64,000 nucleotides of DNA from Parapedobacter defluvii (lineage in GTDB: Bacteria; Bacteroidota; Bacteroidia; Sphingobacteriales; Sphingobacteriaceae): contig NZ_BMIK01000006.1 in assembly GCF_014642075.1 (NCBI RefSeq), positions 174,374 through 238,373 on the forward strand, written 5' to 3'. This document shows positions 46,996 through 56,017 of the stretch, one piece after another; positions within the stretch are counted from its first letter, which is position 1; every line of letters starts with the position of its first letter. Under the pieces are notes generated by a model that had not been told where the DNA came from, searched no databases, and was given only the letters and a program-made list of their open reading frames with translations. The position numbers and the translations under genes are program-made.

Positions 46996-47014
46996 TAGTA
47001 ATTTTACTACAAAA
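46991..47014. promoter_or_regulatory. Perfect palindrome containing GTAG-N8-CTAC, copy 3
   Basis: Arms TTTTGTAGTA and TACTACAAAA around ATTT, a perfect 10-bp inverted repeat. It contains GTAG (46995-46998) and CTAC (47007-47010) at the spacing seen in the other copies. It lies 16 bases before the GTG start at 47030. Confidence 0.5.
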
Positions 47015-47029
47015 AGTGGTTTCTTGCCT

Positions 47030-48454
47030 GTGAAAAAAATTACATTATCAATAAACAAATTGTTATTTCTCTTATTATACTTTCTGCCATTTTGGATATC
47101 ATGTGATAAAGATGCCGTGGAAATTCCACCGAAGGAAGAAGTAGTGGCTGACGATAACCCACAACAGGAACCCGAAAAGACTGAAGATAGTCCGGCACCA
47201 AACGTAAACGCGAATACCAAAAAAATTACCTTAACCGCGGATGACACTGGCAGGCTGGTCATTGATGGGAACCAACAGCAATTTGATTGTAACACCACGA
47301 TAGCCATTAAGGCGGGTCAATATAATTCAATTGTGATACGTAATCTTAACGGTAATTCCGGTTGCCCTATCCGCATCGAAAATGATGGTTTGGTAGAATT
47401 TGTTGGACTCCGAAAGACGATGTCAATAGCCAACGTCTCCCATATTACCATTTCTGGCAACGGAACGCAAGGAATCGAAAGAGGATTTTTATTTAGAGAT
47501 AATGAAGGCAGAGCGGTTGAATTGAGTGGCGATATTAACCATTTTACTTACCAATATGTTGAATTTAAAAATATAGGTGATTATGTGATTTCCTATAATA
47601 ACAAGAAGAAATATGATGGCTCGACTTCTTCATATGCCCAAAATCTCACATTTACACATCTCAAAGCCGTTAACACCGCTTCATTGATTAATTTTCCGGG
47701 TGAAATAAACGGAGCTGAAATTGAAGGCCTGATTAGAAAACTGGAAATCTCTTATATTGACGTATCAAATTGTCCAATTGCTAGGAATGTTGTTTACATA
47801 GGCTTAGTAGAAGATTATGATGTACATGACAATACGTTTACAAATATCAATGCACAGAATGACAATCACAACGCGATGTTCCTTTTAATGGGAAACGGCA
47901 AATTCTACAATAACCATATCAGTAAGCATCAAGGAAATGCGATAAGAGCGTGGGCCGTGAGCATAGGTTCCACACCGAAAGAAATTCATATCTTCAATAA
48001 CATTGTCGTCAACTCCCGCAAGTATTCTGCGTTTGAGGTCCAATCCGTTGAACGACACATGATTCCAAATAAAACCACATATGTAAACGCAAAAGTTTAT
48101 CATAATACCTGTGGCGGCTTAAATGAATTGAGGGATTGGTATGGCGTTGTTGTTGATGCTTATCGATTGTTTGGCGGACAATTAGAGGTCTATAACAACT
48201 TGGCCTTTGATTTCAAGGCTCCACATCCAAAAAGCTATATAGTAAGCTATATGTCTTTGGAAGAGGGCAAACTGAAGGAATATAACAACCTATATTTTCC
48301 AACGTCTGTAGCAGCGGGATTTGCTGACCAAGAATATTTCAAGCTATCTGCCGATTCAAAAGCCTATCAAAGCGGTGTAGCCAACGCATTAAACACCGAT
48401 ATTTATACAAAACAACGCAATAAGAATTCACCTTCGGTCGGTGCAGTGGAATAA
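47030..48454 (+). CDS. Lipoprotein with right-handed beta-helix repeats
   Basis: A 474-residue protein with a lipoprotein signal (hydrophobic run ending F-W-I-S-C) and an acidic Pro/Glu linker. About 380 residues follow with parallel beta-helix character: repeated N-x-x-I/V strands and asparagine ladders such as V-S-H-I-T-I-S-G-N-G, V-H-D-N-T-F-T-N-I and G-K-F-Y-N-N-H-I-S. Proteins of this fold often bind or cleave acidic polysaccharides. Here a role in trimming or binding the local exopolysaccharide is inference. The start is a GTG (an upstream TTG at 47024 is less likely). It ends in a good terminator, convergent with the oxidoreductase gene. Confidence 0.8.
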   Translation: MKKITLSINKLLFLLLYFLPFWISCDKDAVEIPPKEEVVADDNPQQEPEKTEDSPAPNVNANTKKITLTADDTGRLVIDGNQQQFDCNTTIAIKAGQYNSIVIRNLNGNSGCPIRIENDGLVEFVGLRKTMSIANVSHITISGNGTQGIERGFLFRDNEGRAVELSGDINHFTYQYVEFKNIGDYVISYNNKKKYDGSTSSYAQNLTFTHLKAVNTASLINFPGEINGAEIEGLIRKLEISYIDVSNCPIARNVVYIGLVEDYDVHDNTFTNINAQNDNHNAMFLLMGNGKFYNNHISKHQGNAIRAWAVSIGSTPKEIHIFNNIVVNSRKYSAFEVQSVERHMIPNKTTYVNAKVYHNTCGGLNELRDWYGVVVDAYRLFGGQLEVYNNLAFDFKAPHPKSYIVSYMSLEEGKLKEYNNLYFPTSVAAGFADQEYFKLSADSKAYQSGVANALNTDIYTKQRNKNSPSVGAVE

Positions 48455-48480
48455 TAGCCTGCTATAATTCTCTTTTTTTT
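48449..48480 (+). terminator. Terminator of the beta-helix lipoprotein gene
   Basis: GAATAATAGC (48449-48458) and GCTATAATTC (48461-48470) form a stem with one mismatch, followed by TCTTTTTTTT. It overlaps the lipoprotein stop codon and the end of the convergent gene. Confidence 0.7.
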
Positions 48481-50156
48481 AATAGTTCGTAAGCGTAAGT
48501 ACAAGCTCTTGCCGTCAATGCCATATAAGTTAATGAGGGGTTTTGGCAGGCAGAAGATGTCATGCAGCTTCCATCTGTAATAAATACATTTTTCACTGCA
48601 TGAATTTGATTATATTTGTTCAAAACTGAAGTCTTTGGGTCATTTCCCATACGCACTGTCCCCATTTCATGTACAGTGTTTCCGCCTGGCTTATCATAAT
48701 CAAAACTATTTACCTGTTCAAAACCAGATTTCCTCAACATCTCAGCACATACCTCACGAATGTCTTCTTTCATACGGGCCTCATTTTCGCGGTAGGAAAA
48801 ATTTACTGCAATCAAAGGCATACCCCATTTGTCCAGCCTGTCTTTATCCAATGTAATTCGATTATCTGAATAAGGTAAGCACTCTCCCCACCCTCCCATC
48901 CAGATGGACCATACGCCGGGTTTTGTAAGTTCGTCCTTGAATTTTTTTCCAAACCCAGACAGGTACTCCATCTTATTTTGCCAACTATCCCTACTACCGA
49001 TACCCTGAATCTGATACCCTCTTACAAACTCTGGCCGATGATTTTCCCCAACATTCCTAAATCTAGGAATCAGGAATCCACAAGGTCTTCTACCTTTATA
49101 ATAATAATCCTGATAGCCTTCATAAATACCTGAAGCTCCTGCTGACGAATGATGATCCATCAGATTCCGCCCGATCTGATCACTATCATTTCCCAATCCA
49201 TCGGGGAATCTGTCCGATTTAGAGTTAAGCAGAATAGCCGCAGACGCAATGGTCGAAGCATTTAAAAAAATGATTCTTGCGTAATATTCATATACGTCGC
49301 CTGTCTCCGTGTCAATCACACGTACCCCTTTTGCCTTGTTTGATTCTTTATCATATATAATTTCCGTAACCAATGAAAAAGGCCTTAGTGTCAAGTTACC
49401 AGTTTCCATTGCTTGCGGAATTGTTGCGCTGTTGCTACTAAAATAACCTCCGTAAGGGCACCCACGTGAACATAGATTCCGGTACAGACACGGCCCCCTG
49501 CCATGCCAGCCCTTTGTTAAGTTTGCAACGCGTGCAATAGTCAATACCCTGTTGAATTGCTCTTTGATACTCTTTTCAAGATGTTGCTCAATGCAATTCA
49601 ATTCCATGGGTGGTAAATAAGCACCATCAGGTAAGTGAGTTAGTCCTTCTCGGCGACCACTGACCCCTATATACCGCTCCACGTATTCATACCATGATTC
49701 GATATCCTTATATCGTATCGGCCAATCTATACCAACGCCATCTTTGACATTCGCTTCAAAATCAAGGTCACTCAACCTGTAACACTGTCTTCCCCAAACC
49801 AGTGATCTCCCTCCCACCTGATTTCCTCTAAACCAATTGAACGGTCTTTGCTGAATATAGGGCTGTTCTTTGTCATTTACGTAAAATAGTCGGTTTCCGT
49901 CATCAAATCCCTTACTTTGTATTGGATTTTCACGAATAACAGACATGTCATTATTCAACCTCAGCTTAAATTCCCACGGATGGAGCATAGCCGTTGGATA
50001 ATCAACAACGTGTTTCACGTCCCTACCTCTGTCAAGCAGCAAGGTCTTTAATCCTTTCTTACATAGTTCCATGGCCGCCCATCCACCACTAATGCCCGAA
50101 CCGATGACGATCGCATCGTATACATGCTGTTTACTGATATAATCGTTAATATACAT
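48462..50156 (-). CDS. GMC family FAD-dependent oxidoreductase (large subunit type)
   Basis: A 564-residue flavoprotein with the FAD motif V-I-G-S-G-I-S-G-G at residues 17-25 and E-L-C-K-K-G-L-K-T-L-L-L-D-R-G. The C-terminal catalytic region is V-H-E-M-G-T-V-R-M-G and S-A-C-Q-N-P-S-L-T. It resembles the catalytic subunit of gluconate 2-dehydrogenase and related sugar dehydrogenases, which oxidise a sugar hydroxyl and pass electrons to a cytochrome. It has no signal peptide of its own, as expected for a subunit exported with a partner. The partner-like gene is at 51574, separated from it by a glycosyltransferase. No cytochrome c gene is nearby. Confidence 0.88.
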   Translation of the reverse strand: MYINDYISKQHVYDAIVIGSGISGGWAAMELCKKGLKTLLLDRGRDVKHVVDYPTAMLHPWEFKLRLNNDMSVIRENPIQSKGFDDGNRLFYVNDKEQPYIQQRPFNWFRGNQVGGRSLVWGRQCYRLSDLDFEANVKDGVGIDWPIRYKDIESWYEYVERYIGVSGRREGLTHLPDGAYLPPMELNCIEQHLEKSIKEQFNRVLTIARVANLTKGWHGRGPCLYRNLCSRGCPYGGYFSSNSATIPQAMETGNLTLRPFSLVTEIIYDKESNKAKGVRVIDTETGDVYEYYARIIFLNASTIASAAILLNSKSDRFPDGLGNDSDQIGRNLMDHHSSAGASGIYEGYQDYYYKGRRPCGFLIPRFRNVGENHRPEFVRGYQIQGIGSRDSWQNKMEYLSGFGKKFKDELTKPGVWSIWMGGWGECLPYSDNRITLDKDRLDKWGMPLIAVNFSYRENEARMKEDIREVCAEMLRKSGFEQVNSFDYDKPGGNTVHEMGTVRMGNDPKTSVLNKYNQIHAVKNVFITDGSCMTSSACQNPSLTYMALTARACTYAYELLKKREL

Positions 50157-50206
50157 GTTTCAAGCGTTTAGTTACAGAAGACCATTGCTTTTAGTTCATT
50201 CTTTTA

Positions 50207-51463
50207 TCAACTAAAAGCCGAACTCCCAATTGGATTTTTCCCATTATTCAAATGTTTCAATATAACACGCAATACATTTTCTGTAATTTTTTCCCAGCTA
50301 TGAGATCTAGCTAATTCAACCCGTTCCTGAACCCGGTCGGAATCATTTTCGTTCAAGCTAGCTTCAATTTCATTTAAAAAATCTTCTTGATTTGATGCCA
50401 ATTTAACAACTGGACTGAAAACCTGCTTCATGACATGGGTTTGAGTGGCAACCGTAGGACGACCCATTGCCAAATACTCGTCAATTTTCAACGGATAGTT
50501 CTCGTTTGTGATTTCATTAATAGCCTGCGGATTAATGCACACATCAAAATACTTAATATATGCCGGAACCTGTTTAGTATCTTTCTTGCCAAGAAAATAG
50601 ACGTTGGTCAGCTTATGCAATTGACTGTTGGCGAAAGCATCATCTTCGGAGCCGACTAGAACAAAATTCCACATTGGCCTAGAGACCGCCAAATAAACTA
50701 TCAAATCAATATCTAACCGCATGGCTAACAGCGCTCCAACATAACCGACAATCGGACGGTCTTTAAGCCGCTTAAGATCCTCTGGGCACTCGGGGTACTT
50801 GTTAATGTCAAACAGCTCGACATTGCACCCATTGCCTATATAGTAGCTGTTGCTGTTGAATGGTTTTGCTCGGTCAGTAAATCCGGGCGAATTACAGAGT
50901 ACCAAATCAGATTTTTCTATCAACTTGGGCTCCAATTTCGCTCCATGCCGCTTCCAATACTTCATCCCAACGATATAATCTCTATCCAGATAGACATATA
51001 ACAATGGATTTAGTAACTCTTTCAAGTAAAAACTCCGATATATATCCTTATCATTGATTAAAATAAACTGCTTAAAACCAATACTTTTTAGTACTTTTTT
51101 AAATTCTTTTGCAAGACGTTTATTATTTCGTCTATTAAGAAGTGAAAAAATACCTGTATGGGGTATCCAGTTGATTGAGTCAATAATTGTTTGTGGATTC
51201 AAGACCCACATATTAGCTGAAGTTTGTCGTAGATAATTATCCTTAGATTGACTCCGGATCAGGCGAATATGTTCTTTTATATAAGAATCAGATTTCCCTG
51301 AATAATAGGTTCTCATATCAATGGGTGCATTGATATATAATACCTTATGCCGTTTAGCTAATTCTTTGGCGAGATTGGTAGATGTCGAATCGCGATCTGT
51401 ATGTATCCTCTGTAGGCTCACAAAAACAAAACTCAACGTATTCATGTATATTTTCTTTATCAT
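50207..51463 (-). CDS. GT4-type glycosyltransferase, paralog A
   Basis: A 418-residue GT-B enzyme without the usual long N-terminal membrane segment. I-V-G-Y-V-G-A-L near residue 240, F-V-L-V-G-S-E, the Y-F-L-G-K-K-D segment and D-V-C-I-N-P-Q plus K-I-D-E-Y-L-A-M-G-R-P-T-V (E-x7-E-like region) identify a family 4 glycosyltransferase. It is clearly paralogous to the gene at 53329-54522 along its whole length (shared I-D-S/E-S-I-N-W-I, Y-I-G-x-G, R-S/Q-S-H-S-W-E). A second ATG at 51445 begins M-N-T-L-S-F-V-F-V and could be the real start. Acceptor unknown. Confidence 0.88.
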   Translation of the reverse strand: MIKKIYMNTLSFVFVSLQRIHTDRDSTSTNLAKELAKRHKVLYINAPIDMRTYYSGKSDSYIKEHIRLIRSQSKDNYLRQTSANMWVLNPQTIIDSINWIPHTGIFSLLNRRNNKRLAKEFKKVLKSIGFKQFILINDKDIYRSFYLKELLNPLLYVYLDRDYIVGMKYWKRHGAKLEPKLIEKSDLVLCNSPGFTDRAKPFNSNSYYIGNGCNVELFDINKYPECPEDLKRLKDRPIVGYVGALLAMRLDIDLIVYLAVSRPMWNFVLVGSEDDAFANSQLHKLTNVYFLGKKDTKQVPAYIKYFDVCINPQAINEITNENYPLKIDEYLAMGRPTVATQTHVMKQVFSPVVKLASNQEDFLNEIEASLNENDSDRVQERVELARSHSWEKITENVLRVILKHLNNGKNPIGSSAFS

Positions 51464-51573
51464 TTAATTCAGTCCACACTAAAATTGATTAAAAAATTAT
51501 TTCCTCAAATTATGAATCGGTTTTTCGATTCTGGACTTGGCGACTTTCTCACAATTCGAGTTTAAATCCACAA

Positions 51574-52143
51574 TTAAGCCGTAGCCCAAGCTTTTTGGCC
51601 CTTTTCTAATACTGTACATGGTTCATATTGCATGGGAATGTAGTCATAAGCCAATCCCTTCGTGCAACCGGCTTCTGAAGTACAGTATCCGATGACCGTC
51701 AATTGCCTTATTAGCGGAAAGAATGGACGACCAAATAACTTGTTCTTTATTTTAGACCATAAATAAACCGATTCCATCCAATGTTCATCCCGTTCAAAAT
51801 GAGTTAAGACGTCCATCCTTTCCTTTTCTGTGCATGTGATAAATTCTCGCTGAAAATGGTTCAAGCAATAGATGTCTATTGCTTTTAAACCGTCGATAAA
51901 CGTACGCTGCTCAAAAGACGATATTCCATGCTCCACCATCTCCATTACAAACTCTGCAACTTTAGCATCTTTCGCCCCTGGAGTATCGGTACGTGGGATA
52001 ATCATTTCTGTCAATTCATCGATCAGTGCTTTCTTTTCCCGCAAATCAGATAGACGCACCGGCATTGCCCAACGCCACCATTTAACGGTCAAGGCAAGCA
52101 CTACAACTAAAATGATTGCAATGACAGCACCTCTTCTATTCAT
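51574..52143 (-). CDS. Gluconate 2-dehydrogenase subunit 3-like protein
   Basis: Small partner subunit of a GMC-type dehydrogenase. After a membrane or export helix (about residues 4-22, with N-R-R-G in front, suggestive of a Tat signal) comes the family pattern. It runs L-I-D-E-L-T-E-M-I-I-P-R-T-D-T-P-G-A, F-I-D-G-L-K-A-I-D and the C-terminal Q-L-T-V-I-G-Y-C-T-S-E-A-G-C. About 189 residues from the ATG at 52143, which follows the upstream stop by one base; an in-frame ATG at 52170 overlaps the GT2 gene. It probably carries the GMC subunit (48462-50156) to the periplasm. It is the expected partner but not adjacent. Confidence 0.8.
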   Translation of the reverse strand: MNRRGAVIAIILVVVLALTVKWWRWAMPVRLSDLREKKALIDELTEMIIPRTDTPGAKDAKVAEFVMEMVEHGISSFEQRTFIDGLKAIDIYCLNHFQREFITCTEKERMDVLTHFERDEHWMESVYLWSKIKNKLFGRPFFPLIRQLTVIGYCTSEAGCTKGLAYDYIPMQYEPCTVLEKGQKAWATA

Positions 52144-52144
52144 G

Positions 52145-53332
52145 CTATTTAGTCGTTTCTCCCCGTTCATAGTGCTTTGTAGCTATAGAAATTGTATTGG
52201 CTTTTCTAGCCTTTACCAATGAGACCAACTGATAACCAATGAATAGTGGAATCCCTTTTAATGAAGCATAAATTTGCTTATCAGCTTCAGAATGGTGTAA
52301 TGACAGGAAAAAACCTCCTACAAAGGCCAATATGCCAACAATCCAAGCGATTGCCACCCAAATGTTTATAAAGACATTGATCAAAAAGAAAACAAGCGAT
52401 AATGCCAGCAAAATAAATAAAGGGGGTCTCAACAGAGTAAAGCCGAAAAGTAATTGATTTACATTGGCATTGAGAATCCCCTTGCCCATTAGCGAAAAGC
52501 CAAACCTGAAGTACTTAAACCATGTATTAATCCATCGGGAACGTTGTTTAACTAGTTGATCGGTATATGCTGTTTTTTCATCGTAAACGATTGCATGTTG
52601 ATTAAAAGCAATGCGTTTACTCCGCTTGAGAATTTCGAACTGAAGTACTTTATCAAAACCTGCCCCCCTAATGTCCAACTGTGTTAAACATTCCCGATAC
52701 AGTGATACGGTAAAAGCCATGCCTGAACCGGCTAAGGTAGCAGACGAGCCTACACCGAATAATATTTTGCCGTCATAGAAATGGTAATACAGGTCGCGTG
52801 CCGCATCTAGGCAGGCATACATAGTATTTTTATTTTTGGCGTTGCGAACACCCTGTACAGCTAAAAAACCATCATTGAATGAACGATCTAACTCATGAAG
52901 ATAATTTTCGTCAACCAAATTGTCGCTGTCAATGATGGTCAGTCGCTCATGCGGACGCCTGAAATGCTGGATAGCATAGAAATGTGATCGCGTGTTACTC
53001 GATAATACCTGTTCGGGCCTAAGCAAAATGACTCGCTCATCTGCAAAATGCAACGTAGACACGTCACACTTATCTGCAACAATATAAATCAGGTAATTGG
53101 TATGCTTTGATCTTAGAATGGACGCTACGACCGCAGGTAACATATGAGTTTGTTCGTACGCAGTAACGATAATTGCATAGTCCCCTTCGGGAACCGATTG
53201 TTCAGTTGTATTTACTCGCTTCATTTTCATGAGATAAACGAGATAGAGTAATAGCGGCCAAAACAAGTGTATCCCTATTAAGGTTTGCGCAACATACCAA
53301 AATCCATCTAATAATATTGTACTGTAGATCAT
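52145..53332 (-). CDS. Membrane-bound family 2 glycosyltransferase
   Basis: A 395-residue processive-type GT2 with an N-terminal helix (about residues 8-35), the catalytic domain, and three or four C-terminal helices. Motifs: A-I-I-V-T-A-Y-E near residue 53, the I-I-D-S-D-N metal site, and Q-R-S-R-W (Q-x-x-R-W) near residue 250. I start at the ATG at 53332, which overlaps the stop of the previous gene in an ATGA, not at the earlier ATG inside that gene. It may build the exopolysaccharide main chain or a decoration. The sugar is unknown. Confidence 0.87.
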   Translation of the reverse strand: MIYSTILLDGFWYVAQTLIGIHLFWPLLLYLVYLMKMKRVNTTEQSVPEGDYAIIVTAYEQTHMLPAVVASILRSKHTNYLIYIVADKCDVSTLHFADERVILLRPEQVLSSNTRSHFYAIQHFRRPHERLTIIDSDNLVDENYLHELDRSFNDGFLAVQGVRNAKNKNTMYACLDAARDLYYHFYDGKILFGVGSSATLAGSGMAFTVSLYRECLTQLDIRGAGFDKVLQFEILKRSKRIAFNQHAIVYDEKTAYTDQLVKQRSRWINTWFKYFRFGFSLMGKGILNANVNQLLFGFTLLRPPLFILLALSLVFFLINVFINIWVAIAWIVGILAFVGGFFLSLHHSEADKQIYASLKGIPLFIGYQLVSLVKARKANTISIATKHYERGETTK

Positions 53333-54522
53333 AACGTTTCCTTCACTTCCTGTATGGCCGAATAAATAGCATTTACCGAATTTTCCCAAGAATGACTTTG
53401 TGCGATCGCTTTTCTTTTATTACGTAATTCTTCACAATCTTCCTTCATTGCCAACTCAATAAAATCCACATATTCTTCCTTATTTTTAGCTAAATAAGTC
53501 ACCTCAGAAAATATTTCCATGGCATGTGTCAGTAAGGCCACAACGGGCTTACCCATAATCAGGTATTCATCGATCTTCCGGGGATAATTGCCAATGGTCA
53601 ACGGAGTAAGAAACTGTGGATTAATACAAACATCAAACGCGTTGATGTATTTTGGCAATTCATTACCCTTTTTCATGCCTAAAAAGATGATATTGGGTGC
53701 TTTATGTAGTACACTTTGTTTAAAGCCTTGATCTTCGGGGCCAACCAACACTAGTTTCCACTCCGGCCTAGAGCTGGCGATGTAAGCTAAGGTCTCAATA
53801 TCCAAACGACTACTGTGTAATACCCCTACATAACCGATAATCTTTCCCGTTATGCTTTTTATGTCACTTGGCCTAGTTTGATCAACATCATTAAACAGTT
53901 CGAGATTAAATCCCTGGCCTATATAGTGAGAGTTTGGATTATATTGTTTGCAATAATTTGTCAAATACATGGAGTTGGCAACACAGAGGTCATTTTTCCG
54001 AATGATGTCTGGTTCCAATGCAGCAGCACGTTTGCTCCAATAGGGCGCAGCCAAAATGAAGTCTCGGGAATAATAAACAGCTACCTCCGGATTCAGATAT
54101 TCCTTTAAGTAACGGCATTTCAGGATTTCATTATCATTGAAAAGAATAAACTTATCAAAGTTCAGTTCTTTTAAATATTTTTTAATAGCCTTTGCAAACC
54201 GCTTATTGTTAAGTTTGTTGATTAGATTGAATAATGACCATAATTCAATCCAATTGATGGATTCCACTATGCAATCCGGATAAAGTACCCATAGATTTTC
54301 GTTGATTTGACTAAACCCACTTTCTTTTCCACAAACGACATTTAGCCTGCGTCTAACATAAGGTTGCCTTCTGTGATACAAGGACGTATAGCGATCAAGT
54401 GGTGAATTAACATACAGTACACGGTTCTTTCGGCTAAATTCTATGGCGATATCCTTACAGTTGCTGCCCAATTCAGTATCCCATGGCTGTTGCCCAACGA
54501 TTACAATATTTTCACCTTGCAT
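53329..54522 (-). CDS. GT4-type glycosyltransferase, paralog B
   Basis: A 397-residue GT-B enzyme with I-I-G-Y-V-G-V-L near residue 220, L-V-L-V-G-P-E, F-L-G-M-K-K-G and D-V-C-I-N-P-Q, then K-I-D-E-Y-L-I-M-G-K-P-V-V. It is a full-length paralog of the gene at 50207-51463, and both sit in one operon around the GT2 and the dehydrogenase subunit, which suggests an older tandem duplication followed by rearrangement. It ends overlapping the GT2 start. Sugar and acceptor unknown. Confidence 0.9.
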   Translation of the reverse strand: MQGENIVIVGQQPWDTELGSNCKDIAIEFSRKNRVLYVNSPLDRYTSLYHRRQPYVRRRLNVVCGKESGFSQINENLWVLYPDCIVESINWIELWSLFNLINKLNNKRFAKAIKKYLKELNFDKFILFNDNEILKCRYLKEYLNPEVAVYYSRDFILAAPYWSKRAAALEPDIIRKNDLCVANSMYLTNYCKQYNPNSHYIGQGFNLELFNDVDQTRPSDIKSITGKIIGYVGVLHSSRLDIETLAYIASSRPEWKLVLVGPEDQGFKQSVLHKAPNIIFLGMKKGNELPKYINAFDVCINPQFLTPLTIGNYPRKIDEYLIMGKPVVALLTHAMEIFSEVTYLAKNKEEYVDFIELAMKEDCEELRNKRKAIAQSHSWENSVNAIYSAIQEVKETL

Positions 54523-54536
54523 ATATAGAGCTATTG

Positions 54537-54644
54537 TTAACGGTAATTGCTATATCCATTATGTTTCTTATACGCTTTCTTTCCTACATAGAAGCCCCAA
54601 AAAAAAGCGATCAGCCCTGGAATAACAAAAATTTCGAAAGGCAT
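54537..54644 (-). CDS. Small single-span membrane protein, 35 aa
   Basis: A 36-codon frame from the ATG complementing 54642-54644 to TAA at 54539-54537, just before the glycosyltransferase gene. The protein starts M-P-F-E-I-F-V-I-P-G and has one hydrophobic helix of about 18 residues rich in Phe, Ile and Gly. A basic tail follows (G-K-K-A-Y-K-K-H-N-G-Y). Composition and inside-positive tail look like a genuine membrane miniprotein rather than chance. Function unknown; its place in the exopolysaccharide operon may point to assembly or stability of a membrane complex (inference). Confidence 0.5.
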   Translation of the reverse strand: MPFEIFVIPGLIAFFWGFYVGKKAYKKHNGYSNYR

Positions 54645-54808
54645 ATTATCTCAATTTAAGATCAGTCATTTGGTGTCCTTAAGTTCCATTCAAACTATGT
54701 TAAATACATTTTCATGTTTCCTTTGTCCTTTTTAATGAACAATACTCAATTGATTGAAATTACTGCAATAGCAGAGATTAATATTTATTTTATCAGTATG
54801 AATACCTT
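54645..54808. other. AT-rich gap within the exopolysaccharide operon
   Basis: No gene, repeat or clear promoter seen. It separates the acyltransferase from the small membrane ORF. Confidence 0.4.
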
Positions 54809-56005
54809 TTATATTGATTGTTGAGTTTTTAATTTCCGTTTCAAAAAAAGTTTCAATTCATTTGGCCAATATTTATTCATAAAAGGCTTTTCGAAAATCA
54901 AGTAGCTGAAAGCACTAATAACGAGCACTACAGGAATATAGAGCAACAATTGAACAAGCAAGTTTAGTCCATAGCTGTTAGAAATCTGAAAGTGTTTTGT
55001 TATTCGAATAAACAGCTCAGCCAAAGGCAAATGAATCAAATATATTGTGTAACACATACCTCCTATAGAGGTAATCCATCTATTTGTAAGGAATGTGTTG
55101 ACGTATTTTGCCCTAAAAACTGAATAAAAAAATAAAAACAAACAACTGATTACCAATATTCTGCTTAAGAATTCAAAATTCCAACTCCAAACAACAATCA
55201 AACAAGCAAACGCTCCTACCGCCAGCACATCATATGCGATGCGCTTTTTCCTAATGTGCCAATCACAGATAAACAAGTCGGCCAACAAAAATCCTACTAT
55301 AAAATAGTGGATATGTCCCAATATTGTCAGGCTGGGTAGTCCCCGAAAAGTTTCACCATACTGCTGTAATCCCATCATCAGTAATAAAATCCCTATATTA
55401 GCAATACGCCTTACTACCTTATTGCGAATAGAGAAGAAAAGCAGCGCAAGCAGCGGAGCCAACAAGTAAAATTGAACCTCGATTTCCAATGTCCATGTTG
55501 GCGGGTTAAACGGGGACCATTCTCCGAAAATCAGGCTATGTGTATAAGTAATCCCTGCAAGATAGTTGGGTAAATAAGCCGCAAAAGAAGTACCATTAAT
55601 AAACACGAAGATAATATAAAAAATCGTCATCCAAACAATATAAGGAGGCTCCAGCCGGGTAACGCGCCGCCAATAGTAAGCTCTATAATTCACTTCTCGC
55701 CCCCCTTTTAACCGGTGAGTGGCGAACGGAAGTGCCAGTATAAACCCACTGATGACAAAAAAAAGATAAACTCCCAGAAATCCCCTAGCTGCTAGAAAAT
55801 TGATAACACTATTAGCAGGATCTTCAGCAAATGTAACTGTTGTATTCCGAAGAAAGCGCTCATTCAAATGCTGAACTAGCACTGGTATAATGGCCATAAA
55901 TCTGAGACCGTCAATTTCGCGGATGAGTTTACCCCCGGAGGTTATCCGGGTAAGCTTTTCGGGTAGTTTATTCAGTTGTCTAAAAATACGTTCCACAGCA
56001 TTCAC
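54809..56005 (-). CDS. Acyltransferase family 3 (OafA-like) membrane protein
   Basis: A 398-residue protein with about ten membrane helices. The N-terminal I-D-G-L-R-F-M-A-I-I-P-V-L-V-Q-H-L contains the Arg and catalytic-type His of the acyltransferase 3 family. The middle shows G-F-L-G-V-Y-L-F-F-V-I-S-G-F and P-T-W-T-L-E-I-E-V-Q-F-Y, both typical. Members add acetyl or other acyl groups to exported polysaccharides. It lies in the operon with the polymerase and chain-length genes, so exopolysaccharide O-acylation is the likely role. Confidence 0.9.
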   Translation of the reverse strand: MNAVERIFRQLNKLPEKLTRITSGGKLIREIDGLRFMAIIPVLVQHLNERFLRNTTVTFAEDPANSVINFLAARGFLGVYLFFVISGFILALPFATHRLKGGREVNYRAYYWRRVTRLEPPYIVWMTIFYIIFVFINGTSFAAYLPNYLAGITYTHSLIFGEWSPFNPPTWTLEIEVQFYLLAPLLALLFFSIRNKVVRRIANIGILLLMMGLQQYGETFRGLPSLTILGHIHYFIVGFLLADLFICDWHIRKKRIAYDVLAVGAFACLIVVWSWNFEFLSRILVISCLFLFFYSVFRAKYVNTFLTNRWITSIGGMCYTIYLIHLPLAELFIRITKHFQISNSYGLNLLVQLLLYIPVVLVISAFSYLIFEKPFMNKYWPNELKLFLKRKLKTQQSI

Positions 56006-56017
56006 TATTTGATTCGG

